Source: Methanobrevibacter sp. (GTDB lineage: Archaea; Methanobacteriota; Methanobacteria; Methanobacteriales; Methanobacteriaceae). From it: DNA of 64,000 nt. The stretch lies in NCBI RefSeq assembly GCF_017427765.1, contig NZ_JAFRSC010000033.1, forward strand, positions 107,092-171,091. The letters are read 5' to 3'. Every line of letters starts with the position of its first letter. Positions within the stretch are counted from its first letter, which is position 1. Below are positions 10,322-19,736 of this stretch, piece after piece. The notes beneath the pieces were generated by a model. It worked only from the letters and a program-made list of their open reading frames with translations, had not been told where the DNA came from and ran no database searches. Made by a program: the position numbers and the translations under genes.

Positions 10322-11223
10322 TAATTAAAGCCCCTATTGATTTGGAATTAACCCAAATGTCCGGTCAGACTTCTCAGCCTCCATGGTTTAGGGAAAATGA
10401 CTCTTTTAGAGAAGTTGTCATGGTTAGGGATAAACCGGTTCTTTTTGATGTTAAACAATCTGGAGATTATTTGGATTTTGATTTTACAGGAGATATTTCA
10501 AAAAAGCAGGCAATTTCCAAATTGAAGTATATTTACGATTTGGATTTTGATTTGAATAAATTTTATAAGTATTTGTCCAATCATGCAGAACTCAGTGAAA
10601 TGTCAGAATTTTGCAATGGCTTGAGACTATTTCTTGCAAAGGATGAGTTTGAATGTATAATCTCATCAATTTCATCGGCAAATAATTCTATCAAACGATG
10701 GACAAAATCCATGTGCGATATGAAAGAAAAATGGGGAAATAACTATTTTGATAATTATTATACATTTCCAGATAAAGTAATAATTCAGGATTTATTCGAA
10801 GATGATGATGAAGAATCGTTGGTTTGCGGTAAATCTTGTGGAAATAACTTGAAATCATGTGGTGTCGGATATCGAGCACCCTATATGAAAAAGGCTTCAG
10901 AATTTTTTACAGTTGAAATGGACCTCTCGGAAATTTATAAAATGTCATATGATGAAGCATTTGACACCATTTTAAAAGTTCCGGGCGTAGGACCTAAAGT
11001 CGCTGACTGCATATTGCTTTATGGTTTTAATTTTAAAGAGGCGTTTCCATCTGATGTTTGGATAAAACGCATTGTATCTCACCTGTACTTTGATGGAAAA
11101 GATATAAGTGTATCCAAGGTAAGGGATTTTGGAATGGAGCAATTTGGAGAAAATGCAGGTTATGTTCAGCTGTACATGTTCCATTATGCGCGCATGTCCG
11201 GATTAATGCAGAAACTGAAATAG
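10318..11223 (+). CDS. ogg: 8-oxoguanine DNA glycosylase (Ogg1-type HhH-GPD)
   Basis: A 301-aa base-excision repair glycosylase/lyase. The helix-hairpin-helix block is [14 protein letters not shown] at about residues 220-233, containing the catalytic lysine. The catalytic aspartate is in [11 protein letters not shown] at about 243-253. An N-terminal domain with [16 protein letters not shown] resembles the Ogg1 start. Four nucleotides overlap hisF (ATGA), suggesting coupled translation, although there is no functional link to histidine synthesis. Confidence 0.92.
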   Translation: MIIKAPIDLELTQMSGQTSQPPWFRENDSFREVVMVRDKPVLFDVKQSGDYLDFDFTGDISKKQAISKLKYIYDLDFDLNKFYKYLSNHAELSEMSEFCNGLRLFLAKDEFECIISSISSANNSIKRWTKSMCDMKEKWGNNYFDNYYTFPDKVIIQDLFEDDDEESLVCGKSCGNNLKSCGVGYRAPYMKKASEFFTVEMDLSEIYKMSYDEAFDTILKVPGVGPKVADCILLYGFNFKEAFPSDVWIKRIVSHLYFDGKDISVSKVRDFGMEQFGENAGYVQLYMFHYARMSGLMQKLK

Positions 11224-11259
11224 AATTTATTATATCTGATAAAAAATATACTATTTTTC

Positions 11260-11610
11260 ATGAAAATCAGATATGCTACAATGATTGTTGATGACATGGC
11301 TGAAAGCGTCAAATATTACACAGAAACTTTTGATTTTACTTTTGATGAGGAATTTGATGTTCCGGGCGGTAAAATTACATTGCTTAATGGTGATGGATTT
11401 GCTGGACTGGAATTAATCGAAAGTACTGCTTTTGAAACTGGAATCTATTCTATCGGCATGGATGTTGAAGATATTAATGAAGAGATTAAAAAATTAGAGG
11501 AAAAGGGAGCTAATATTGCTTTAAAACCTGTTGAAACTCAAGTTGGGTACATGGCTAGAGTTATAGATCCCAACGGAATTAACATAGTTTTAGTACAACA
11601 CACAAGATAA
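11260..11610 (+). CDS. VOC/glyoxalase-like protein
   Basis: A 116-aa single-domain protein of the vicinal oxygen chelate fold. Pairs of beta-alpha-beta-beta-beta modules are recognisable: RYATMIVDDMAESVKYYTET at residues 3-22, and the C-terminal VIDPNGINIVLVQ. Such proteins include glyoxalase I and resistance dioxygenases; substrate cannot be assigned. The start has no clear Shine-Dalgarno, and a TATA-like TTATATC lies about 30 nt upstream, so leaderless translation is possible. The MFS gene follows after 2 nt, suggesting a shared transcript. Confidence 0.82.
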   Translation: MKIRYATMIVDDMAESVKYYTETFDFTFDEEFDVPGGKITLLNGDGFAGLELIESTAFETGIYSIGMDVEDINEEIKKLEEKGANIALKPVETQVGYMARVIDPNGINIVLVQHTR

Positions 11611-11612
11611 TT

Positions 11613-12983
11613 ATGAAATCAGAAAACCTAATTCTTTTGATTTGTTCGGTATTGTCATTTTTCACTGTTTTTGCAGTCAATGCAGTGACAGTTGTAATTC
11701 CAACAATCGCTGCCGAATTTCAGATGAGCAATATTGTTCAAAATTGGGTTACAATTATCTTTCTGTTGGTTGTAGCTGTAATGTCTGTTCCGGGAGGTCA
11801 GATTTCCGGAAAATATGGTCTTAAGAAGGTTACAGTCTTAAGTATTGTTCTTTTTATTATAATTTCTGTTGTTAATGTTTTGGTCACATCGTCAGAGCAG
11901 TTTTTGGCATGCCGTTTAATATTGGGAATTTCACTGTCTTTAATCAATGTCACATCAATGGCTATGGTAGTTTCAGCTTTTAAGCCTCAGGAGAGAGGAA
12001 AAGCTCTGGGAATTAATATTACTGCCGTTTATATCGGGCTGTCATTATCTCCATTTCTTGGAGGTGTATTGAATTATAATTTGGGATGGAGGTCTGTAGT
12101 TTTATTCGGCGTTCCATTTTTATTTGTAATCCTGGCACTGCTATTATTCAAAGTAAAAGATGAGTGGATTACTTTTGAAAATGTTCCAATCGACTTTAAA
12201 GGATCATTAATATATGGAATTGGAATGGTCCTGTTCATATATGGATTTACAATACTAAATCAGACATTTGGTGTAATTTTAACTGTTTTGGGCATTGTCT
12301 TTTTAATTGTATTTTGCCTTATAGAATTAAAGCAGGACAATCCTGTCTTTGATGTAAGGTTTTTCAAAAATCGTCAATTCCTGTCAGCTAATTTTGCTTC
12401 TCTGTGCGCATATTTGGCGACATATGCTGTAACAACAATTTTAAATTATCATCTGCAATACATTAAGGGTTTTGATTCACAAATTGCAGGTATTATTCTT
12501 TTAGTTGCACCAATATGTCAAGTGATACTTGCTCCAATTGCAGGCAGGTTGTCTGACAGACATGTTCCTCAAAAATTGGCCGCAATCGGAATGGGATTAG
12601 GTACAGTTTCCTTGATTTTATTCTCATTTTTAAGCAATGAAACTTCCTTTGAATTTTTAATAGTGGCTATGGTTCTTTATGGTATTGGTTTTGGATTGTT
12701 TTCACCTCCAAATACAAATGTTATTATGGGTTCCGTTCCACCTAAAGACACATCAGTCGCATCCGCTGCGGTTTCAACAATGCGTACTGTTGGCCAGGCA
12801 ATGAGTATGGGAATATTAACATTAATTTTTGCATTTGTGATGGGTAATGTACCGATAGTTGAAAAATACTTCCCTCTGTTAATTCAAAGCTGTCAGATAA
12901 CATGTATCATCTGTGTGGTGTTATGCTTAGCATCAGTATTTGCTTCATTAGTTGGAATCAAATCTAATGGTGCTTCGAATTAA
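11613..12983 (+). CDS. MFS drug/metabolite exporter (DHA2, EmrB/QacA type)
   Basis: A 456-aa multi-pass inner-membrane transporter. The N terminus starts with a hydrophobic helix (LILLICSVLSFFTVFAVNAVTVV). The MFS motif between helices 2 and 3 is seen as PGGQISGKYGLKK at about residues 60-72. A later loop SDRHVPQKLAAIG marks the second half, and there are about 13-14 hydrophobic stretches. Proton-driven efflux is the family role; substrate unknown. It is 2 nt after the VOC gene, a pairing often seen for detoxification, which is inference only. Confidence 0.88.
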   Translation: MKSENLILLICSVLSFFTVFAVNAVTVVIPTIAAEFQMSNIVQNWVTIIFLLVVAVMSVPGGQISGKYGLKKVTVLSIVLFIIISVVNVLVTSSEQFLACRLILGISLSLINVTSMAMVVSAFKPQERGKALGINITAVYIGLSLSPFLGGVLNYNLGWRSVVLFGVPFLFVILALLLFKVKDEWITFENVPIDFKGSLIYGIGMVLFIYGFTILNQTFGVILTVLGIVFLIVFCLIELKQDNPVFDVRFFKNRQFLSANFASLCAYLATYAVTTILNYHLQYIKGFDSQIAGIILLVAPICQVILAPIAGRLSDRHVPQKLAAIGMGLGTVSLILFSFLSNETSFEFLIVAMVLYGIGFGLFSPPNTNVIMGSVPPKDTSVASAAVSTMRTVGQAMSMGILTLIFAFVMGNVPIVEKYFPLLIQSCQITCIICVVLCLASVFASLVGIKSNGASN

Positions 12984-13138
12984 TTCAATTCTTTTAATAA
13001 TTCAAATATTCTTTTTGATTTAAATTGGCACCGGTTGTAGGTATGCTTTATGTTTTGAGGTTTTTGTGAGTCGTAATCAACCATATTTCTATATTTTCTT
13101 AAAACATTAAGTTTTTGTGCTATTTTCATTCCTTCATC
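12980..13138 (-). pseudogene. C-terminal remnant of a HEPN-like protein
   Basis: On the minus strand a 52-residue open stretch ends at TAA (12980-12982). It contains LRKYRNMVDYD followed by YNRCQFKSKRIFELLKEL. The RNxxDY pattern followed by an amphipathic helix resembles the C terminus of small HEPN-domain proteins, but this is recognition by eye only. It is open only to the TAA at 13139-13141, immediately next to the IS-type hairpin. The rest of the gene is missing, so it appears to have been cut by the element. It overlaps the MFS stop by 4 nt. Confidence 0.45.
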
Positions 13139-13146
13139 TTATTTTT

Positions 13147-13191
13147 GGCAAAGGATATCTCGACCTCTTTTAGGTCGGGGAGGAATTTGCC
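13147..13191 (-). mobile_element. IS200/IS605-type end hairpin of an IscB-carrying element
   Basis: CGACCT (13161-13166) and AGGTCG (13172-13177) form a 6-bp stem around CTTTT, inside a wider pairing GGCAAA (13147-13152)/TTTGCC (13186-13191). Subterminal hairpins of this kind mark ends of IS200/IS605-family elements, and this one overlaps the last codons of the IscB remnant. It would be the right end. No left end is seen. Confidence 0.6.
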
Positions 13192-13778
13192 AACTTCCAT
13201 GCTATTAACCAGCCTTTCACTGGTTCTAATAATTTTAACTTTTTACTACTTACTCCTTGACTGACAACAGCACCATCAAATCTTTTTAATTGGAAGTAAC
13301 CGCTACTGCGTTTGCCTGTGATAAAACAGTCTATTCCATTATACAGTACTTTATCAAACCTTCTGAATCCGTTAACGATGTAGGGTGATTGGTTGCGTTT
13401 TCGTATGCCTCCTTTTCCAGGTTTGGATTTATGGATTTGACGGTTATGTCTTCTGACTTTGCGATATAAGAATTCGACATTGGATTGTTCTGCATTGAAA
13501 TTATGGCTGATTACATATGCATCATTGCAATGGGACTTACTAATACCAAGTTTTTCACGAGTGTATTTAGTCAGATACCCGAAAGTTTCAAAAACATTAT
13601 CAAACTCATTTTTAAGCAATTCAACCAATCTTTTCCTCATGATATTCATGTGGGAAGCATGTTTGAATGATTTGACTTTTTTGTTGAATTTCAACTCTTT
13701 GTTATGAATCTTTTCGTGGCATTCTTTGCATAGTGTTGTGAGGTTTTCCATACTATCTGGGCCTCCATGACTTCTAAA
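13170..13778 (-). pseudogene. iscB: 5'-truncated RNA-guided nuclease IscB (transposon remnant)
   Basis: The frame is open from 13778 and closed upstream by TAA at 13779-13781. It begins in the middle of the HNH domain: FRSHGGPDSMENLTTLCKEC then HEKIH, retaining the second half of the HNH zinc/His region. The RuvC-III block TKYTREKLGISKSHCNDAYV with its H..D pair follows, then a C-terminal beta-rich domain (VLYNGIDCFITGKRSSGYF) typical of archaeal IscB proteins. RuvC-I, the bridge helix, RuvC-II and the first HNH half are absent, and the sequence upstream looks non-coding. An internal ATG at 13751 gives a 193-aa frame, but it cannot encode a working nuclease. The 3' end runs into the terminal hairpin. 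Confidence 0.82.
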
Positions 13779-13893
13779 TTAGTTAAAATCTTATATTAAC
13801 TATGTTGGAGGTTTTATTTATAATTTAACTTTTGTTTGAGGTCAATTTTACAAAACAAAAGCAATTTTACAGTAAAAAATAAAAAATAAGGTT

Positions 13894-13916
13894 GAAAGAT
13901 AAAGAAATTATCTTTC
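13894..13916 (-). terminator. terminator hairpin of the cyclophilin gene
   Basis: GAAAGATAA (13894-13902) and TTATCTTTC (13908-13916) form a 9-bp stem with a 5-nt loop. On the minus strand a T-rich tract follows. The cyclophilin stop codon lies within the stem. Confidence 0.65.
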
Positions 13917-14339
13917 TTCGATGGTGACTTTATTCATTTTGTCACCTTGGCGGATGGCATCTACAACATCTTGGCCTTTGATAACCTGACCAAATACTGT
14001 GTGAACACCATCTAAGTGTGGTTGTGGTGAGTGTGTAATAAAGAATTGGCTTCCACCGGTGTCTTTACCTGCGTGTGCCATGGATAATGCACCAGTACCG
14101 TGTTTATGTGGGTTTCCTTCAGTTTCACATTTGATTGTGTAACCTGGTCCTCCAGTTCCGTTTCCAATAGGACATCCGCCTTGAATTACAAAGTCCGGAA
14201 TTACTCTGTGGAATGTTAAACCATCATAAAATCCTTCATTTGCTAATTTTTCAAAGTTAGCAACAGTTCCAGGTGCTTCATTTGGGAACAATTCAAGTTC
14301 AATGTTCCCTTTATCAGTTTCAATAATTGCGACTTTCAT
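13908..14339 (-). CDS. ppiA: peptidyl-prolyl cis-trans isomerase (cyclophilin)
   Basis: A 143-aa cytosolic cyclophilin without signal peptide, catalysing proline isomerisation during folding. Signatures are [18 protein letters not shown] at about residues 40-57 with the catalytic arginine in FHRV, then GALSMAH and [15 protein letters not shown] at about 97-111, and HTVFGQV. It is monocistronic and divergent from argD, ending in a hairpin terminator. Confidence 0.96.
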   Translation of the reverse strand: MKVAIIETDKGNIELELFPNEAPGTVANFEKLANEGFYDGLTFHRVIPDFVIQGGCPIGNGTGGPGYTIKCETEGNPHKHGTGALSMAHAGKDTGGSQFFITHSPQPHLDGVHTVFGQVIKGQDVVDAIRQGDKMNKVTIEER

Positions 14340-14408
14340 TTTATCACCAATTTTAAATAATATTATTATTATAAATGTTAATGATTAAATAGTTTATGGA
14401 GGATTAAA

Positions 14409-15569
14409 ATGAATACTCAAGAATTAATTAAAATTGAAGATGATTATTTCATTAATACTTTTACAAGACAACCAATCGTTTTAGACCATGGAGATGGTGT
14501 AAAAGTAGTTGATATTGATGGAAATGAATACTTGGACATGTTTGCAGGCATTGCAGTTAATGCTTTAGGTCACAATCATCCTGCACTAGTCAAAGCTATT
14601 CAGGACCAGGCAGAAAAGCTTATTCACATTTCAAGTATTTACTACAATGAACCAGCTTTGGTATATGCTAAAAAATTGGTTGATTTGACTAGCTTTGATA
14701 GAATATTTTATGCAAACAGTGGTGCTGAGGCAAATGAAGGTGCCATTAAGTTAGCTGTAAAATACACTGGTAAAAGCGAAATAATTTCAACTGTTGATTC
14801 TTTCCACGGAAGAACAATAATGACTCTTGCAGCAACTGGTCATGAGGAGTACCATGAACCATTTAAGGCTGTCATGCCAAAAGGATTCATCAATGTCCCA
14901 TATAATGATATTGAAGCCATTAAAGAAGCAGTAACCGAAAATACTGCCGCCATTATAGTTGAACCTATTCAGGGTGAAGGTGGAGTAAATGTCCCTGATG
15001 CAGATTATTTAAAACAAATTGAAGAGCTCTGTCATGAAAAGGACATTGTATTTATCGTAGATGAAGTTCAGACAGGATTTGGAAGATGCGGAACTTTATT
15101 TGCACATGAGTTATTTGGTGTAAAACCGGATATCATGACAATGGCTAAAGGTATTGGCGGAGGAGTCCCAATGGGCGGAATCCTTGCAACTGAAAAAGTG
15201 GCTGGAGCATTTGTACCTGGCGATCACGGAACCACTTTCGGCGGAGGTCCTTTGGTATGCGCAGCAGCCAATGCTGTTTTAGATACTTTTGAAAAAGAAA
15301 ATATCCTTGATAATGTTAATGAAGTCGGCGAATATTTCATCGCTGAATTGAAAAAATTAGACAAGGACATTATTGCCGATGTAAGAGGTAAAGGATTAAT
15401 AATTGGTTTGGAGCTAACAAAACCTGGTGCTGAATATGTTGATAAACTTCGCGAAGCCGGATTTTTAATCAACTGTACAGCAGACAATGTTTTAAGATTT
15501 GTTCCACCATTAATAATTACAAAAGAAGAGATTGATGAGTTTGTTAATGCTTTAGATGAAATTTTATAG
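14409..15569 (+). CDS. argD: acetylornithine aminotransferase
   Basis: A 386-aa PLP enzyme of class III aminotransferases, making N-acetylornithine in arginine synthesis. The block IVDEVQTGFGRCG is at about residues 216-228 and the PLP lysine is in TMAKGIGGGVPMG at about 244-256. FANSGAEANEGAIKLA is near 100. In archaea the same enzyme can also act in lysine synthesis, and lysA and dapF follow 1.2 kb downstream. GGAGGA precedes the ATG. Confidence 0.92.
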   Translation: MNTQELIKIEDDYFINTFTRQPIVLDHGDGVKVVDIDGNEYLDMFAGIAVNALGHNHPALVKAIQDQAEKLIHISSIYYNEPALVYAKKLVDLTSFDRIFYANSGAEANEGAIKLAVKYTGKSEIISTVDSFHGRTIMTLAATGHEEYHEPFKAVMPKGFINVPYNDIEAIKEAVTENTAAIIVEPIQGEGGVNVPDADYLKQIEELCHEKDIVFIVDEVQTGFGRCGTLFAHELFGVKPDIMTMAKGIGGGVPMGGILATEKVAGAFVPGDHGTTFGGGPLVCAAANAVLDTFEKENILDNVNEVGEYFIAELKKLDKDIIADVRGKGLIIGLELTKPGAEYVDKLREAGFLINCTADNVLRFVPPLIITKEEIDEFVNALDEIL

Positions 15570-15577
15570 GTGATACA

Positions 15578-16279
15578 ATGGGCATACGTACTGAATATTC
15601 TTGCAGTGATTGTGGATTTAAATATGACGATTCCTCTGATATATTTTGGATTGATAGTGAAGGCAAGGTTCATGTGGGTATGCTGGCGGTCAGTTCATCT
15701 CAAAAAGCTTCCAACTCCCTTGCTTCAGGGGGAATTTATAAATATTACTGTTATAACTGCAAGAAATTTATTTATAATTTCCACATCAGCGAAAAATCCC
15801 CCACCATTTCAAAAGAGGTTATCATCCAGATTATAGAAAATATGGATGATAATACCAAAATCATAGATTTCGACAATAAGTTCCAAAACTGCATTGTTTG
15901 CGGCAAGGATTTGGATTTAAAGCTTGAAAAGGCATTCGCACTTGACATTGAAGGAAATTTCCATGTTGGTGATGTTGATTTGAATGATTTCGATGACAAA
16001 CCGAATGACTTTTCCGGAAAGTATTACGGATATTACTGTAAGGATTGCTCAAAACAGATTAACAAGTTTGTTATTCATGAAAATAATGCAAATCTGGAAG
16101 ATTCATTAATGAAAGAGATTTTAAAAGATCACACTAATGATTTGACAGTATTCATTGATGACAGCTATGACTATTGTCCGGATTGCGGAGATGAGCTTCA
16201 TGTTTTAGGCGAATCTTCACTTTGTCCACACTGCCGAATGGGCATATTGGGTTTAGATAATCAAACTTTTGTTGATTAG
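15578..16279 (+). CDS. zinc-ribbon protein with duplicated domain, unknown function
   Basis: A 233-aa protein I do not recognise. It has six CxxC pairs: CSDC, CYNC, CIVC, CKDC, CPDC and CPHC. Residues about 8-70 and 104-165 look like two copies of one module. Each starts with CxxCG, has GKVHVG or GNFHVGD in the middle, and then a YYCxxC pair followed by an aromatic/hydrophobic strand. A final classical zinc ribbon closes the protein. AGGTGATA precedes the ATG, 8 nt after argD, so it is probably co-transcribed. Its stop overlaps the convergent Nudix gene by 4 nt. Confidence 0.7.
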   Translation: MGIRTEYSCSDCGFKYDDSSDIFWIDSEGKVHVGMLAVSSSQKASNSLASGGIYKYYCYNCKKFIYNFHISEKSPTISKEVIIQIIENMDDNTKIIDFDNKFQNCIVCGKDLDLKLEKAFALDIEGNFHVGDVDLNDFDDKPNDFSGKYYGYYCKDCSKQINKFVIHENNANLEDSLMKEILKDHTNDLTVFIDDSYDYCPDCGDELHVLGESSLCPHCRMGILGLDNQTFVD

Positions 16280-16680
16280 ATTTCCCAATTTCTTTTTTTT
16301 AATACTTTTTCAAGTGATGTGGATATTTTCAATGTTTTTATTTTCTCTAAATTAGCCCACATCCAGTCTGTGTGCTCTTCGCTGATTTCAACTTCACCGG
16401 TAACGTCGGTTAGATACATCATTAGCTGCACGGTTCTTTTGTGCATATAGTCATTCTGAATGGCTTCACAAAAGTCTCCTACTTTAACATCCAGTGAAGT
16501 TTCCTCTTTAATTTCACGAATCAGCGCATCGGCAAAAAATTCTCCTGCTTCAACTTTTCCACCAGGCAATTCCCACATTTCAGGGTCTGTTTTACTTTTA
16601 GGGTGTCTTTTGACTATTAAAATTTCATTGTTTTCATTTTTGATTATTCCCCGAACGGTTAAACCATAAGGCATATCCAT
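16276..16680 (-). CDS. Nudix hydrolase (8-oxo-dGTPase/MutT-like)
   Basis: A 134-aa Nudix hydrolase. The Nudix box is visible as GGKVEAGEFFADALIREIKE followed by ETSLDV at about residues 40-65. The N-terminal strand VRGIIKNENNEILIVKRH and a late WMWANLEKI resemble MutT-type nucleotide-sanitising enzymes, but substrate is not certain. AGGTGATAG gives the ribosome site at the ATG at 16680. It converges on the zinc-ribbon gene with a 4-nt overlap. Confidence 0.85.
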   Translation of the reverse strand: MDMPYGLTVRGIIKNENNEILIVKRHPKSKTDPEMWELPGGKVEAGEFFADALIREIKEETSLDVKVGDFCEAIQNDYMHKRTVQLMMYLTDVTGEVEISEEHTDWMWANLEKIKTLKISTSLEKVLKKRNWEI

Positions 16681-16810
16681 ACTATCACCTAATTAATATT
16701 TTCATTTCAATATTATTAATTCAATCGGCAAAATCATTTCCTTAAATAATTTTAAATAGATTGAGGGGAATATGTAAAAACATAATGTAACTTTTTATAG
16801 GAGTTTAATT

Positions 16811-18094
16811 ATGGATTTAAATATTAAAATTAATGATAAAAACCACTTGGATATTGGTGGAGCAGATGCAATTGATATTGCAGAAGAATTTGGAACTCCA
16901 ACCTATGTAATTGATGAGAATAGAATAAGAGATAACTATAAAAGATTTTATGGTGCTTTTACAAAATATTATTCTGATTTCAAAGTCTTTTACGCATGTA
17001 AAGCTAATACCAACCTTGCTGTAATGAAAATTTTAGAGTCTGAAGGTTGCTGTATTGATGCTGTATCTCCTGGAGAAGTTCACATATCTAAAATGCTCGG
17101 ATTTTCCGGAGACAGAATTTTATTTACAGGTAACAACATTACCAACGACGAGTTGAAATTCGTACATGACGAAGGTGCGGTTTTAAATATCGATTCCGTA
17201 TCAGCACTTAAAAGATTAGCTAAAGTAGTTGATCCTGAAGGATTAAAAATCTCATTTAGAGTTAACCCGATGGTAGGTGCAGGACACCACGACCATTGTA
17301 TTACCGGTGGAGTAATGAGTAAATTCGGTATTATGGACAATGAAGCTGTAGAAGTCTATGAAATGGCAAAAAAATTAGGTTTCAACCCTATTGGTATGCA
17401 CTCCCATATCGGATCCGGAATCCTTGATCCTGAACCGTTCAAATTAGCTATCGAATCAACAATGGACATTGCCGGAAAAGTTCACCAGGAAGCTGGAATT
17501 GACTTTGAATTTGTTGATTTCGGTGGTGGTGTAGGAATTCCATATACTCCTGAAGAAAACATTGTGGATTTGGATAAATTTGCTGAAGTTAATATCGGTT
17601 TATTTAAAGAAAAATTGGATGAATATGACATGGGAAATCCTACAATGTATTTGGAACCTGGAAGATACCTCGTAGGGGATGCAAGCGTTCTTCTCGTTAC
17701 TGTTAACAGTGTAAAACAAAGTTACAGAAAATTCATAGGTGTAGACGCAGGTTTCCACACTCTCTTAAGGCCTGCAATGTATGATTCATACCACCATATT
17801 GTTGATGCAAGCAAAATGGATGCTGAAAATACTCAGGAAGTCGATATTGCAGGAAACGTATGCGAATCCGGAGATTTATTCGCACGTGACAGACCAATGC
17901 CTGATGTTGAAGAGGGAGATGTATTGGGAATATTGAATGCAGGCGCATACGGATTTACAATGGCATCCAACTATAATTCAAGACCATTGGCTTCTGAAGT
18001 ATTGGTAACTGACGGAAAATGTAATTTGGTACGTGAAAGGGAAACCTTTGAAGATTTATATGCAAAACAGTCTGTACCTCCACACTTAAAATAA
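16811..18094 (+). CDS. lysA: diaminopimelate decarboxylase
   Basis: A 427-aa PLP decarboxylase giving L-lysine from meso-diaminopimelate. The PLP lysine is in [10 protein letters not shown] at about residues 58-67. The HSHIGSGI motif is near 196-203 and [10 protein letters not shown] near 237-246. The substrate block [11 protein letters not shown] is at about 357-367. GGAG lies 9 nt before the ATG. dapF starts about 10 nt after the stop, so the last two steps of lysine synthesis share an operon. Confidence 0.96.
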   Translation: MDLNIKINDKNHLDIGGADAIDIAEEFGTPTYVIDENRIRDNYKRFYGAFTKYYSDFKVFYACKANTNLAVMKILESEGCCIDAVSPGEVHISKMLGFSGDRILFTGNNITNDELKFVHDEGAVLNIDSVSALKRLAKVVDPEGLKISFRVNPMVGAGHHDHCITGGVMSKFGIMDNEAVEVYEMAKKLGFNPIGMHSHIGSGILDPEPFKLAIESTMDIAGKVHQEAGIDFEFVDFGGGVGIPYTPEENIVDLDKFAEVNIGLFKEKLDEYDMGNPTMYLEPGRYLVGDASVLLVTVNSVKQSYRKFIGVDAGFHTLLRPAMYDSYHHIVDASKMDAENTQEVDIAGNVCESGDLFARDRPMPDVEEGDVLGILNAGAYGFTMASNYNSRPLASEVLVTDGKCNLVRERETFEDLYAKQSVPPHLK

Positions 18095-18104
18095 GTTGAT
18101 TTTT

Positions 18105-18965
18105 ATGGTAGATTTAAAAGGATTGAAATTTTCAAAAATGCACGGAATAGGCAATGACTTTCCAATAATCGATGAAAGTAAAGGGGAAGTCATTCCTGAA
18201 GCTGACAAACCTGAAGCATGCAGAATATTATGCCACAGAAACTTTGGAGTAGGCGGGGATGGTGTTTTATTTGTAGAACCATCTGAGGTAGCTGACATCG
18301 GATACAGGATGTTCAATCCAGATGGAAGCGAAGCTGAAATGTGCGGCAATGGTATTAGATGCTTTGGTGATTTTGTCTACAGAAAAGGTATTCTAAAACA
18401 GGAAAAAATGACTGTTGAGACAAGGGCAGGAATCAAAACAATTGAGATTACCTTACAAGATGATGAACCGGTATTATTCAAGGTGGATATGGGTTTATCA
18501 ACATTCAAAACTCCTGAAATACCGATGACATCTGATGAGGAAGAGTTTTTAGACGGTGAACTGGAGGTTATCGATACAACTTTCAACCTCACTGCTATCA
18601 GTGTCGGAAATCCTCATGCGATAATCTTTGTTGATAATGTGGATGAAATCGACATAGACAAATACGGTCCTGCAATCGAAGCTCACGAAGTTTTCCCTGA
18701 AAAAATCAATGTGCACTTTGTTGAAGTTATCTCTAAAAACGAAGGTAAAATGATTACCTGGGAGAGAGGCGCCGGTGTGACACTTGCATGCGGTACAGGT
18801 GCAACTTCCACAGCTATTTCAGGCTATAAACTAGGTTTATTCGATGAAGATATTCTACTTCATTTGCCTGGTGGAGACTTAAAATTCAACGTTTATCAAA
18901 AAGACGAGTCCATTGGAGCTTTCATGGAAGGTCCTGCTGAACTTGTTTTTGATGGAGAATTATAA
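18105..18965 (+). CDS. dapF: diaminopimelate epimerase
   Basis: A 286-aa cofactor-independent epimerase interconverting LL- and meso-diaminopimelate. Both catalytic cysteines are present: EMCGNGIRCFGDF at about residues 75-87 and LACGTGATSTAIS at about 227-239. FSKMHGIGNDFP opens the protein. I take the ATG at 18105 (MVDLKGLKFSK) over an upstream TTG at 18096. A perfect hairpin overlaps the 3' end. Confidence 0.96.
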   Translation: MVDLKGLKFSKMHGIGNDFPIIDESKGEVIPEADKPEACRILCHRNFGVGGDGVLFVEPSEVADIGYRMFNPDGSEAEMCGNGIRCFGDFVYRKGILKQEKMTVETRAGIKTIEITLQDDEPVLFKVDMGLSTFKTPEIPMTSDEEEFLDGELEVIDTTFNLTAISVGNPHAIIFVDNVDEIDIDKYGPAIEAHEVFPEKINVHFVEVISKNEGKMITWERGAGVTLACGTGATSTAISGYKLGLFDEDILLHLPGGDLKFNVYQKDESIGAFMEGPAELVFDGEL

Positions 18966-18971
18966 TTCTCC
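18954..18971 (+). terminator. dapF terminator hairpin
   Basis: GGAGAAT (18954-18960) and ATTCTCC (18965-18971) pair around TATA, and a T-rich tract follows. The dapF stop codon is in the loop. It also separates dapF from the convergent small gene at 18975. Confidence 0.6.
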
Positions 18972-18974
18972 TTA

Positions 18975-19133
18975 TTATCTATTTTTTCTTATTAATCCTA
19001 TTACAATATCTGCAATACCCAATATAATTACTATCGCCAGCCAAATGCTTACGTGACCTCTAAGTATAATGAATATTATTCCAAGTATTATCAGTGCGAT
19101 TCCTGTTATAATTGACATTTTCCATTGTTCCAT
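18975..19133 (-). CDS. small two-helix membrane protein (52 aa)
   Basis: A short unannotated-looking gene starting MEQWKMSIITG and ending LIRKNR. Two hydrophobic helices are evident, about residues 8-24 and 29-47, separated by RGHVS. AAAAGGTG lies 7 nt before the ATG, a strong ribosome site. It begins 12 nt after the stop of the HemK-like methyltransferase, so it is the last gene of the minus-strand L21e...ksgA operon or follows it closely. Function unknown. Confidence 0.7.
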   Translation of the reverse strand: MEQWKMSIITGIALIILGIIFIILRGHVSIWLAIVIILGIADIVIGLIRKNR

Positions 19134-19145
19134 AATTTTCACCTT

Positions 19146-19730
19146 TTAAATTTTGTATGCATTAATTAATGTGATGTCTTCAAAAAAGAAGTGCTCTGAA
19201 GCGGCAATTTCTGCAATAAATCCCAATTCATCCAGCATGTCTAAAGTTTTCTCATTGTCTGAAAGTGAAGACTGAATCAGCTGGACAATTCCACCATCAT
19301 TTAAATGATTTCCCACTTCATTTAAAAATAATTCTATAACTTTCCTGCCATTTAATCCACCATCAAATGCATAATTTAAATTGTCTTCAATAACTTCATC
19401 ATCTTCAGTTGGTAGATATGGAGTATTAAATAAAATTACATCAAACTTTCTATTTTTCACAGGTTCAAACAAATTTCCAAATAGAATTTCAATGTTTTTG
19501 ATATTGTTTGCCTCAAAATTTTTTCTTGCAAGCTCGCAGGCATCAAAATTAATGTCTGTCACGGTAATATTGTCGGTTAGTTTTGAAGCATACATTGCAA
19601 CAATGCCCGATCCGGTTCCAATTTCTAAAACACTTTGCCCTTCTTTAATTTCCAAATTATCTGCTAACAGATAACTGTCTTCAGCAGGAATATAGACGTT
19701 GTCATCAGTATTTATAATAAAATCAGGCAT
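19146..19730 (-). CDS. HemK2/Mtq2-like protein methyltransferase
   Basis: A 194-aa class I SAM-dependent methyltransferase. The SAM-binding motif is VLEIGTGSGIVAMY at about residues 34-47 and the catalytic motif IV is FNTPYLP at about 100-106, the NPPY variant used for glutamine N5 methylation. YIPAEDSYLLAD at the N terminus is typical of the archaeal and eukaryotic HemK2/Mtq2 branch, which modifies release factor eRF1/aRF1. The target here is inferred. It lies 6 nt after ksgA. Confidence 0.87.
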   Translation of the reverse strand: MPDFIINTDDNVYIPAEDSYLLADNLEIKEGQSVLEIGTGSGIVAMYASKLTDNITVTDINFDACELARKNFEANNIKNIEILFGNLFEPVKNRKFDVILFNTPYLPTEDDEVIEDNLNYAFDGGLNGRKVIELFLNEVGNHLNDGGIVQLIQSSLSDNEKTLDMLDELGFIAEIAASEHFFFEDITLINAYKI

Positions 19731-19736
19731 AATATC

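Noticed and set aside
13752..13907. Missing 5' half of IscB in other frames
   Set aside because: All minus-strand frames beyond 13779 are short and show no RuvC-I or bridge-helix motif, so it is a deletion and not a simple frameshift.
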